A DNA stretch of 50,006 nucleotides from Thermomicrobiales bacterium. Its GTDB lineage: Bacteria; Chloroflexota; Chloroflexia; Thermomicrobiales; UBA6265. Below the pieces are notes generated by a model. It made no database searches. It was not told the origin of the DNA and saw only the letters and a list, made by a program, of their open reading frames with translations. Made by a program: the position numbers and the translations under genes. Below, one piece after another: positions 42,960-50,006 of the stretch (positions are counted from its first letter, which is position 1; each line of letters opens with the position of its first letter). The stretch spans positions 53,589 through 103,594 of the forward strand of contig JAGQGU010000018.1 in the NCBI GenBank assembly GCA_020432165.1. The letters run 5' to 3'.

Positions 42960-43745
42960 TCACGGATCACATCCAGGATCCACGTCCGATATCCGCGCGA
43001 TGGTGCAGACGAGCGCGATGTTCTGGCCAGCGTCGGCCTGGAGCAGCGAAATATCATCGGCGGCGTATTCGTAGTCGGCGTCGCGCGCGATCTCTTCCCA
43101 TTGCAGCCATAGCTTCCAACCATCGGGCACGATATCGGCATAGATCACATCCAAACCAGCTTCCTGTTGCCACAAATCACGCCACCAATTCGGGCTATGG
43201 AGGCTCCAGAACTCCTGCTGCCAGAAGGGAATGATGTGCTGCGGCAAGCCGTGCTCGAACTCTGCGACGAGGCCAGGACCGATCATGGCGAGATGACCAC
43301 CGGGCCGCACATAGTGGGCGATGCGACCAGCAAAACCCTCGCCCAACCCAAAGAGATGCCAGGCATCGACACAGACCACGGCATCGAAGAATCCACCTGC
43401 AAAGGGAAGCGTATGTGCCTCGGCCTGAATGGGATAGACGAGATGGTCCAATCCCAGATCCCGCACACGCTGCCAGTTTTCATCCGGGCTGACCCACAAG
43501 TCCGCCGCCCATACCTGCACACCGTATTCCTGCGCGAGAAAGGCCGAACTCATACCCCGACCACAGCCGAGATCAAGCACACGCATCCCTGGCTGCAGAG
43601 GGAGGTGGTGCATCAATTCCTCGGTGAGCCACAGCGGATTGGTACCGAGCATATTCTGCAGCTGCCAGTTCGCATCCCACCGGGATGCACGCGGAAAGCG
43701 CGGATGCTGGATTGTGACAGGGAGCACGTCGTTGGGCTCGGGCAT
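42960..43745 (-). CDS. SAM-dependent methyltransferase
   Basis: A 261-residue class I methyltransferase with the AdoMet loop VLDLGCGRGMSSAFLA (56-71), acidic loop AADLW and motif II region FDAVVCVDAWHLFG. The acceptor is unknown. GGAG lies 7 nt before the ATG. The C-terminal GCDP runs into the repeat-rich gap. Confidence 0.88.
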   Translation of the reverse strand: MPEPNDVLPVTIQHPRFPRASRWDANWQLQNMLGTNPLWLTEELMHHLPLQPGMRVLDLGCGRGMSSAFLAQEYGVQVWAADLWVSPDENWQRVRDLGLDHLVYPIQAEAHTLPFAGGFFDAVVCVDAWHLFGLGEGFAGRIAHYVRPGGHLAMIGPGLVAEFEHGLPQHIIPFWQQEFWSLHSPNWWRDLWQQEAGLDVIYADIVPDGWKLWLQWEEIARDADYEYAADDISLLQADAGQNIALVCTIARISDVDPGCDP

Positions 43746-43851
43746 GGGTGATCTCCGAAAGCGTGATCGCGTTCAACACAAGGATGGTACTTCATTTCGC
43801 GTCCGCCTTTGCCGGGCAAATCTGCGGAGAATCAGGTAGGCTGAACAATGA

Positions 43852-43869
43852 ATCGGCAATGCTGCCGAT
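43852..43869. repeat. Short ATCGGCA/TGCCGAT palindrome in an MFS leader
   Basis: ATCGGCA-ATGC-TGCCGAT is a shorter relative of the palindromes at 42631 and 42842. Here it lies 26 nt upstream of a start codon rather than behind a gene. Confidence 0.55.
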
Positions 43870-43895
43870 TTCTTTCCCTCAACGTTGTGAGATCC

Positions 43896-45125
43896 ATGTC
43901 CGAGACTGTTTCCCTCAAATCGCTCTTCGATGGACCAGGTCGCGCCAGTTTTCTGACCGCGACCGCGATCGGTCGTATCCCGAGCGCGATGCGGACGCTC
44001 TCCTGCATCCTGCTGGTCCAGCAACTCACGGGCAGTTACGGTTTGGCTGGCGTGATCGGCGCGACGCTCACGCTGATGGCTGCATTATTCTCACCAGTAC
44101 TGGCACGGTTAATTGATACCCGCGGTGAGCGTGGGGTGTTGATCTGGTCCGCATTGGCCAGCATCATCGGGGTAATTCTGCTGATCGCCGCTGCGTATAG
44201 CGATCTACCGAGCTATTCGATGTTGCTTGGCGCAGCGGTCATCGGTGGTAGCGCGGTGCAATTCGGATCGCTGAGCCGGGCTCGCTGGGTACAGGAGCTG
44301 GGCCGCGGTCGGGCTCTGGAACGCGCGTATTCGCTGGAATCGATGATCGATGAGGGCGGATTCGTCGTCGGTCCCATGCTGGTAGTTCCACTCTGTCTGC
44401 AAGTCCACCCCACTGCGGGTATCCTGGTTGCCACCGTTTTCACGATAGTCGGTACGGCATTGTTGCTACGATCAGGCGATTCGAAGCAGAACGTGGCGAT
44501 ATCGACGCCGATCGTCAATGGTGAGAATCGTCATGGCGACTCGATCATCCGCATTCGTTCGATCCAGTTGATCATCGTGGCGCTATTGGCCATGGGATAT
44601 CTCTTCGGTTCGGCCGATATCGTCATCGTCGCTTTCGCGGAGGATTACGGTCAGCCGAATGCCGCCAGCTATATCGCCGCGGTCTTCGCGCTTGGATCAC
44701 TGACCGGTGCCGCGCTCTACGGCATGCGCTTGTGGCCAGGCAGCACCCGCCTAAAGATTTTGGTCACCTACTGGTGGATTGGACTTGGCACGATCCCGAT
44801 TCTGCTCGCACCAACACCGGTGATGATGGCGGTGGCAGTCTTTGTCTGCGGCCTGGCGATCAGTCCGGGACTCATCGTCAGCAATCTCTTTGTGGAACAG
44901 GTCGCACCTGCTCACAAGCTCACCGAGGCATTCGCGTGGCTGGGCTCAGCGCTGGCGACTGGAGCCGCCATTGGCTCGATTGTGGCTGGCTATCTCATCG
45001 ATGAGCTGGGTGTTCGCAGCGGTCAATGGAGTGCAGTGGCAGGTGGTCTGCTCTGCGGCACATTGGCAGCTGTGGGATGGAACGCGTTCCGCACACATGA
45101 GGATATGCCACAGCACCCCGATTAA
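43896..45125 (+). CDS. MFS transporter
   Basis: A 409-residue membrane protein with about 12 helices and ARLIDTRGERG at the conserved loop. It lies apart from the other MFS genes in sequence. The start at 43896 (MSETVSL) fits the family, although its ribosome site is weak. The substrate is unknown. Confidence 0.82.
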   Translation: MSETVSLKSLFDGPGRASFLTATAIGRIPSAMRTLSCILLVQQLTGSYGLAGVIGATLTLMAALFSPVLARLIDTRGERGVLIWSALASIIGVILLIAAAYSDLPSYSMLLGAAVIGGSAVQFGSLSRARWVQELGRGRALERAYSLESMIDEGGFVVGPMLVVPLCLQVHPTAGILVATVFTIVGTALLLRSGDSKQNVAISTPIVNGENRHGDSIIRIRSIQLIIVALLAMGYLFGSADIVIVAFAEDYGQPNAASYIAAVFALGSLTGAALYGMRLWPGSTRLKILVTYWWIGLGTIPILLAPTPVMMAVAVFVCGLAISPGLIVSNLFVEQVAPAHKLTEAFAWLGSALATGAAIGSIVAGYLIDELGVRSGQWSAVAGGLLCGTLAAVGWNAFRTHEDMPQHPD

Positions 45126-45165
45126 TTGCGGAATCCGCGCAACGTGCGATACTGCCATAGAATGA

Positions 45166-45189
45166 CACCGCTTCGATAGCGAGGCGGTG
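45166..45189 (+). promoter_or_regulatory. Hairpin in the ilvE leader
   Basis: CACCGCTTCG pairs with CGAGGCGGTG around ATAG. It ends 27 nt before the ilvE start. A weak promoter (TTGCGG at 45126-45131, GATACT at 45148-45153, 16-nt spacing) is just upstream. No T-run follows. Confidence 0.45.
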
Positions 45190-45216
45190 ATTGGCGTGTG
45201 CAGAAGGATCAAGATC

Positions 45217-46149
45217 ATGGCGTTCAGTGAGCAAATGGAATACGCATATTTCGAGGGCAAGATTGTGCCATTCACTGAGGCCAAGATCAGCATCGGTACT
45301 CACGCGGTCCAGTACGGCACCGGTGCCTTCGGCGGTATTCGCGGATATCTCTCCAGCGATGGCAAGGCCGTGAATATCGTGCGACTCACCGATCACACCA
45401 CCCGTTTGCTGCGAAGCTCAAAGCTGCTGCGGATGGATCTGCCCTTCACGCCGGCGACGATGGCGGAGGCGATAGTCGAACTCACACGCAAGAATGCGCC
45501 GAAGACGGATAGCTACTACCGTCCCTTCGTCTACAAGGCGAGCGTGGAACTGACACCGCGTCTGCAAAACCTGAAGGACGAGTTCGCCTGCTACATGCTG
45601 CCGATGGGCGACTACCTGGATACCAAGCGCGGTATGAATATGATCGTCACCAGCTGGACCCGCACCGAGGACAACATGATCCCGAGTCGCGGCAAAATCA
45701 CGGGTAGCTATATCAACGCCAGTTTCGCCAAGGATCAGGCGATGGCCTATGGCTGCGATGATGCGATCATGCTGAACTCGCGCGGCAAGGTGGCCGAGGG
45801 TAGCGCTGCCAATCTCTTCATCGTGCGCGATGGGGTGCTGATCACCGCACCAATCAACGGCGACATTCTGGAAGGGATCACCCGTCGGAGTGTGCTCGCA
45901 CTGGCGAACGATCTGGGGCTAGCGGTTGAGCAACGCGAAATCGATCGCAGCGAATTGTACATCGCCGATGAAGTCTTCTTCTGCGGTACGGGTGTGCAGG
46001 TGGCGTGGGTGCAGACGATTGATGGTCGCACCATCGGTAACGGCGAACGCGGTGCCATCGCGAAGCAGCTGTACGATGCGTTGTTCAGCATCTTCCGCGG
46101 TGAATCTGCAGATCACAGCGAGTGGGTTACCCGCGTCGAAATCGGGTAA
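45217..46149 (+). CDS. ilvE: Branched-chain amino acid aminotransferase
   Basis: A 310-residue fold-type IV PLP aminotransferase that converts branched-chain 2-oxo acids to Val, Leu and Ile with glutamate. The PLP Lys is probably K160 in SRGKITGSY. Further family segments are GAFGGIRGY and EGSAANLF (194-201). The start at 45217 has GAAGGA about 8 nt upstream. No other branched-chain genes are near. Confidence 0.93.
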   Translation: MAFSEQMEYAYFEGKIVPFTEAKISIGTHAVQYGTGAFGGIRGYLSSDGKAVNIVRLTDHTTRLLRSSKLLRMDLPFTPATMAEAIVELTRKNAPKTDSYYRPFVYKASVELTPRLQNLKDEFACYMLPMGDYLDTKRGMNMIVTSWTRTEDNMIPSRGKITGSYINASFAKDQAMAYGCDDAIMLNSRGKVAEGSAANLFIVRDGVLITAPINGDILEGITRRSVLALANDLGLAVEQREIDRSELYIADEVFFCGTGVQVAWVQTIDGRTIGNGERGAIAKQLYDALFSIFRGESADHSEWVTRVEIG

Positions 46150-46161
46150 GGGTGGAGGTAG

Positions 46162-46336
46162 CATCGCATTTTATATGCGGTGCGCGATCATTCTGAAGCG
46201 CAGCAATGGTCGACGCCATGGGCGTCGACGCGGGAGGATACCTTCGCTCTGCTCAGGATCCTCCCCTACGTGAGTCGCGTCATTCCGAATCCTGAGTGTA
46301 ACGAAGGGGAGGAATCAACCGAACGATTGGTGGCCT
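46162..46336. repeat. 3'-end palindrome and composite repeat, copy 5
   Basis: The palindrome CATCGCAT/ATGCGGTG lies at 46162-46182, 12 nt after ilvE. A GTCGACGCC/GGCGTCGAC palindrome (46209-46229) leads into the composite hairpin element (46224-46273). The GTCATTCCGAAT...GGAATCAACCGAACGATTGG segment follows to about 46332. The rest of the gap up to 46404 shows nothing further. Confidence 0.85.
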
Positions 46337-46404
46337 GATAACTTGAGGGATACCTACAAATATCCTCTTCCTCGAAACGCGTAGTCAGAGAGACCCACTT
46401 CATA

Positions 46405-46425
46405 CCCCGGGGCTGAACCCCGGGG
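46405..46425. repeat. CCCCGGGG 3'-end palindrome after accA
   Basis: Two CCCCGGGG units flank CTGAA and are followed by CTACGTT, 15 nt beyond the accA stop codon on the minus strand. Confidence 0.82.
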
Positions 46426-46439
46426 CTACGTTTCCTCTG

Positions 46440-47294
46440 CTACACCGTTGTCCAGGCGCCCATCACGCGGTATTTGTCATAGCGCTTGTCCAGCATGGCG
46501 GTGATGGATGCGTCGTCATCCTTGTTCCACTCGGCGATGACCTCGTTGAGGTGATGCTCGATGCGTTCGCCAACCGTCTGGATGGTATCGCGTGGAGCCT
46601 CGTGCGCCGGAATTGGCTCAAGAATGAGCTCATCGATCATACCGAAGCGCTGCAAGTCAGCAGCCGTGACGCGCATGGTGGCAGCAGCCTCGGCCGCCTT
46701 GCCGGCATCCTTCCACAGGATCGCGGCACAGGCTTCCGGTGAAGCGACAGCGTACACCGCGTTCTCCAGCATGAGCATGCGATCGCCCAAACTGATACTG
46801 AGTGCGCCACCAGAACCACCCTCACCGATAACAGTACAGATAATGGGCACGCGGGTACCGATCATCTGTAGCAGACATTCGGCAATGGCCGTAGCCTGGC
46901 CACGCTCCTCGGAGCTGATGCCAGGATCGGCACCGGAGGTGTCGACAAAGGTGATGATCGGCAAAGCGAACTTCTCGGCATGTGCCATCAGGCGGCGGGC
47001 CTTGCGGAATCCCTCCGGACGCGGCATACCGAAGTTCCGCTCCAGATTCTCCTTGGTATTCGTGCCGCCCTGATGCCCCAGCCAAACGACCGAACGGCCG
47101 CGGAAAGTACCGAGGCCACCGATGAGCGCCTGATCATCACCAAACGAGCGATCGCCACGCAGTTCCACCACGCGCTCAAGCAGTTCATTTACGTAATCCA
47201 GCGTGGCTGGTCGATTCGGATCGCGCGCAAGGCGAACGCGATCCATCGCGGTCAGCGTGCTTTCGGGTGCGGTCACCACGATTTCATCGGTCAT
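46440..47294 (-). CDS. accA: Acetyl-CoA carboxylase carboxyltransferase alpha subunit
   Basis: A 284-residue subunit of the carboxyltransferase that makes malonyl-CoA for fatty acid synthesis. Family segments are FVDTSGADPG, GEGGSGGAL and ASPEACAAILWKDA. Its ATG overlaps the accD stop by 4 nt, so the two subunits are made together. The biotin carboxylase and carrier genes are not in this window. Confidence 0.94.
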   Translation of the reverse strand: MTDEIVVTAPESTLTAMDRVRLARDPNRPATLDYVNELLERVVELRGDRSFGDDQALIGGLGTFRGRSVVWLGHQGGTNTKENLERNFGMPRPEGFRKARRLMAHAEKFALPIITFVDTSGADPGISSEERGQATAIAECLLQMIGTRVPIICTVIGEGGSGGALSISLGDRMLMLENAVYAVASPEACAAILWKDAGKAAEAAATMRVTAADLQRFGMIDELILEPIPAHEAPRDTIQTVGERIEHHLNEVIAEWNKDDDASITAMLDKRYDKYRVMGAWTTV

Positions 47295-48262
47295 GCCTCA
47301 CCTCCAGCCGGAACCTCGACGACAACGGTCTCTTCTTCCTCGATGGGTTCATCCGCCAGCAATCCCTTGGGATAGCCAGTCTGCGCGGTTGCAGGGCGGC
47401 CAACATAGTGATCGGAAAGGATAGTGAGGGTATGGCGGATATTGCCGCGCTCAATAATCTGATCGATCATGCCGTGATCCAGCAGGAACTCGGCGGTTTG
47501 GAAGCCTTCCGGCAATTTCTGACGGGTGACCTGCTCAATCACGCGCTGACCGGCAAAACCGATGAGCGCACCAGGTTCGGCGAGCATCACATCAGCAACG
47601 GTCGCGTAGCTGGCGGGAACACCGCCGTAGCAGGGATCGACGAGTAACGAGAAGTGCGGCAAGCGATGCTCGCCAAGACGATGGAAGGCTGCGATGGTTT
47701 TGGCCATCTGCATGAGGGAGTAAAGCCCTTCATGCATACGTGCCCCACCGGAAGCGTTCACGGTGAGCACCGGCATATTCTGATCGACCGCACGTTCGAC
47801 GGCACGCACCAGCTTCTCTCCGAAAACGCTGCCCATGCTGGCACCGAGGAACTTGAACTCCGCCACCACCAGCGCGATCGGGCGGCCATTGATCGTGCCC
47901 TTGCCGGTGATGAGGCTTTCGTTTTCGGCGGCTTTCTTCTGGGTCTTGACCAGCTTGTCCTTGTAGCTTCCGCCGGGCTCGACGAACTCGAGGGGATCGA
48001 CTGGACGAATCTCGGTGTCCCACTCCTCGAAGGTGTTGGCATCCACCAGCAAATCAATGCGTTCACGGGCAGTTAGCCGAAAGTGGTAACTGCATTTGGT
48101 GCAGACACGCCCATTACGCTCGAGCTCACGCGTATAGAGAAGCTCTCCGCATTTCGGACATTTGGTCCACAAATCTTCGGGGATCGTCGGCGCATCCTGA
48201 CCGCGCTCATCGGTCTTGGTAAGCGGCCGAAATTTTCCCTGGCGCTGAAAGAAAGATCGCAT
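47291..48262 (-). CDS. accD: Acetyl-CoA carboxylase carboxyltransferase beta subunit
   Basis: A 323-residue subunit with the N-terminal zinc ribbon CPKC (35-38) and CTKC (54-57) and the crotonase-like core, including SGGARMHEG and GGVPASYA. It pairs with AccA. The C-terminus ends in an acidic tail (EPIEEEETVVVEV). The ribosome site before the ATG at 48262 is weak, but the start agrees with the family. Confidence 0.94.
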   Translation of the reverse strand: MRSFFQRQGKFRPLTKTDERGQDAPTIPEDLWTKCPKCGELLYTRELERNGRVCTKCSYHFRLTARERIDLLVDANTFEEWDTEIRPVDPLEFVEPGGSYKDKLVKTQKKAAENESLITGKGTINGRPIALVVAEFKFLGASMGSVFGEKLVRAVERAVDQNMPVLTVNASGGARMHEGLYSLMQMAKTIAAFHRLGEHRLPHFSLLVDPCYGGVPASYATVADVMLAEPGALIGFAGQRVIEQVTRQKLPEGFQTAEFLLDHGMIDQIIERGNIRHTLTILSDHYVGRPATAQTGYPKGLLADEPIEEEETVVVEVPAGGEA

Positions 48263-48364
48263 ATCGGTGTGCCCCCACCTCCACGCGAAAAAGCGTGGGG
48301 ATGACGCGAAAACAGGCGCTTAACACTGCGCAATTTCTGGAAACAGAATACAACGGATTCAGGA

Positions 48365-48931
48365 TCAGCGTGTTGGATCACCGGAATCATCGGTCTGACG
48401 ATAATCCCGCAATACATTCAGAGCAGCGGTGCGGGCAGTATCCTGCGCGTTCTCCATCGCGTGAATATCGGCCTCGACCTCGTCGGTTGGTCGACGCATA
48501 AGCTCGCCGCCGAGTCGACGGACGATTTGGTCCACCGCACTCCCCTTTTCGTTCTCCACTTCGCCAATCAGGGCGGTGCTCCCAACGGACATATCCTTGG
48601 AAATCATCTGAAAGAGCGTCTTGTCGTTCAAAATCTCTTTGGCATCACGCATGCCGCCGACAAAGGCCCCGCCTGCCCAACCGAGGAGCACACCGAGCGG
48701 ACCACCGAGAATACCGATGAGCGAGCCGATGATGCCACCGGTCACACTGCCACCGTAGTTCTTGATGGCAGCATCCTTAACCACCATATTGCCTTCCAGA
48801 TTGCGATGCATCACGGTCAGACCGTTGATCTTCAGCTCGCCATCGAGGGCAGCGCGTTTGATCTCGGAAAATGCCTGATATGTTTTGCTTTCGTCATCAA
48901 ATGTGGCAACGATGATATTGGATACGGCCAT
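48365..48931 (-). CDS. DUF1269 family protein
   Basis: A 188-residue protein with a ferredoxin-like N-terminal part (NIIVATFDDESKTYQAFSEI). A Gly-rich hydrophobic stretch follows (GGIIGSLIGILGGPLGVLLG, residues about 65-84, then WAGGAFVGG), typical of DUF1269 membrane-associated proteins. The C-terminal part is helical and charged. Function is unknown. AGAGG lies 8 nt before the ATG. It is divergent from csoR. Confidence 0.82.
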   Translation of the reverse strand: MAVSNIIVATFDDESKTYQAFSEIKRAALDGELKINGLTVMHRNLEGNMVVKDAAIKNYGGSVTGGIIGSLIGILGGPLGVLLGWAGGAFVGGMRDAKEILNDKTLFQMISKDMSVGSTALIGEVENEKGSAVDQIVRRLGGELMRRPTDEVEADIHAMENAQDTARTAALNVLRDYRQTDDSGDPTR

Positions 48932-49051
48932 GTATGGATCCTCTCAAGCATGCAGTCTCTCTGATTATTCTGGCATATCAACCGGAAAATTGGGCAAATG
49001 TGCTACCGTATTTAGCGGAGACGTTCCACCACCTTCATCCAGAGCAGAAAC

Positions 49052-49390
49052 ATGCACACAGAAACATCATCAAACATTGACGAATCGGTAGCCACATCTT
49101 CATGCCATCACAGCGATTCTTACGCTGCCGACAAGGCGAAGCTGCTGAGTCGGCTGGCACGAGTAGAGGGCCAAATCCGTGGAATCGCGCGGATGGTGGA
49201 GGATGATCGCTACTGTGTAGACATTCTCACGCAAATCTCGGCCGTGAACTCTTCTATGCAGAAGATTGGATTGCTATTGCTGGAAGATCACATCCGCGGT
49301 TGCGTGGTCGGCGCTGAAGGCGATGATCTGGATGCCAAGCTGGACGAGCTCAACGCCGCCATTGCCCGCTTCACCAAGAGTATCGGGTAA
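49052..49390 (+). CDS. csoR: CsoR/FrmR family metal-sensing repressor
   Basis: A 112-residue all-helical DNA-binding protein (DUF156). The copper ligands of CsoR are present: C55 in DRYCVDIL, H80 and C84 in EDHIRGC. The N-terminal tail contains SSCHHSDSY, an extra possible metal-binding cluster. In CsoR, Cu(I) binding releases DNA. No copper exporter or chaperone gene lies next to it, and a terminator follows 68 nt after the stop. Confidence 0.88.
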   Translation: MHTETSSNIDESVATSSCHHSDSYAADKAKLLSRLARVEGQIRGIARMVEDDRYCVDILTQISAVNSSMQKIGLLLLEDHIRGCVVGAEGDDLDAKLDELNAAIARFTKSIG

Positions 49391-49457
49391 GGATTATCCT
49401 GTTTCAGGCATAACCTGGAGAGGGAATCCCTCTCATCTGTAGATCCCAACTATGCAC

Positions 49458-49500
49458 AAGAACCGCCTAACGATCATTGCATCGTCGGGCGGTTCTTTCT
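49458..49500 (+). terminator. Intrinsic terminator after csoR
   Basis: AAGAACCGCC (49458-49467) pairs with GGCGGTTCTT (49488-49497), with an inner ACGAT/ATCGT stem, followed by TCT. It ends the csoR transcript. Confidence 0.85.
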
Positions 49501-49590
49501 GTACTCTCAAAATACGGCAATCATCAAGCTGATCGACTAGGGGATCACATCAGCTCTGTGAGGATATACCGATCATCGCCAAGGCGATGA

Positions 49591-49761
49591 TTACATCGGC
49601 CAGCCGAATGGGTGAGAATTGCGATCGTGCTGGGCCAAATCACGGCGGGCTTCGTCGGCTGTCGGGTAGCCAGCGCCGGTGCGAAGAACGCTACCGTAAT
49701 AACGATTGAAACGGCCGGTGCGGCGATCAACGCTGCCAAAAATCTTGCGGAAGATGTTCAT
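49591..49761 (-). CDS. Small 56-residue basic protein
   Basis: A short protein beginning MNIFRKIFGSVDRRTG and ending HPFGWPM; basic, Arg-rich, with no membrane segment and no recognised family. The start at 49761 has GGAGAG just upstream, and the strong promoter at 49829-49857 excludes a start further upstream. Confidence 0.65.
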   Translation of the reverse strand: MNIFRKIFGSVDRRTGRFNRYYGSVLRTGAGYPTADEARRDLAQHDRNSHPFGWPM

Positions 49762-49828
49762 GTTGCTCTCCAATGTCAACTTCATCGGTGACGGACAGAG
49801 AACGTCGTAGTCAAATCTGTCTACCCCA

Positions 49829-49857
49829 AGTATAGGAGTGTCCGTGCGTGTTGTCAA
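49829..49857 (-). promoter_or_regulatory. Strong sigma70-type promoter of the 56-residue protein gene
   Basis: On the minus strand TTGACA (49857-49852) and TATACT (49834-49829) are 17 nt apart. Directly upstream lie an almost perfect palindrome CATAATCG/CGATAATG (49861-49876) and a wider repeat CAATACC/GGTATTG (49855-49861 and 49890-49896), a possible activator or repressor site. Confidence 0.75.
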
Positions 49858-50006
49858 TACCATAATCGCGATAATGTGATGACAATGTTGGTATTGCGGC
49901 ACAAGTGCATGATGTGATTGCATACAGATGCGAGGTTCCTCCTCAGCGGTGCCGAAAACATCGACGATGACACTGCTCAAGCGTAGTAACTGTCCTGTCA
50001 AGAGTT

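Overview
This window looks like chromosomal DNA of a moderately GC-rich bacterium, probably a Chloroflexota member close to Thermomicrobia. That placement is an inference with moderate confidence. It rests on a LysW amino-group carrier protein next to arginine genes, a T-box leader, menaquinone biosynthesis, a phosphatidylinositol-type synthase beside a PimA-like mannosyltransferase, an ECF42-type sigma factor with YCII/DGPF proteins, and dispersed intergenic palindromes. I see no rRNA, tRNA, transposase, phage gene or CRISPR array.

Layout. 1-2760: a minus-strand arginine operon (T-box leader, two tandem ornithine carbamoyltransferases, LysW). 3059-7142: a minus-strand operon led by a DUF2089 regulator with a clear promoter and operator, then a SHOCT-like protein, a DUF4097 beta-repeat protein, a small helical protein and an MFS transporter. 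7448-12537: a small unknown protein, then minus-strand genes for an orphan DNA methyltransferase, a 54-residue membrane protein, a CDP-alcohol phosphatidyltransferase, a PimA-like glycosyltransferase, an EamA transporter and a PhnP-like metallohydrolase. 12617-15028: DUF6069, MFS and NUDIX genes. 15217-18762: panE, a divergent panC, menA and menG. 19000-24322: MFS, a three-gene ABC-2 exporter and a divergent ArsR-type regulator. 24521-27252: two tandem histidine phosphatases and gltX. 27368-30232: a tail-anchored hypothetical protein, an MFS transporter, and a NYN ribonuclease-like gene behind a leader that contains an intrinsic terminator. 30325-35357: an accessory cluster with DUF6069, three VOC proteins, two YCII proteins, an ECF42 sigma factor and a VTT membrane protein. 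35474-49761: a mixed region with P1 peptidase, two secreted four-cysteine paralogs, an acyl-CoA dehydrogenase-like protein, a DapA family protein, a WYL regulator, an isochorismatase-like hydrolase, DinB, a methyltransferase, MFS, ilvE, accD-accA, DUF1269, csoR and a 56-residue protein.

Several groups form coherent units. The arginine operon is probably controlled by uncharged tRNA through a leader that can also pair with the ribosome binding site. The DUF2089, SHOCT-like and DUF4097 proteins share one short helical motif and may assemble together. The phosphatidyltransferase and mannosyltransferase fit inositol-lipid synthesis. The sigma factor and its YCII neighbours match the known ECF42 arrangement, and a remnant shows that this module was duplicated. 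Many operon ends carry short palindromes just after the stop codon, and a longer composite repeat fills several intergenic gaps.
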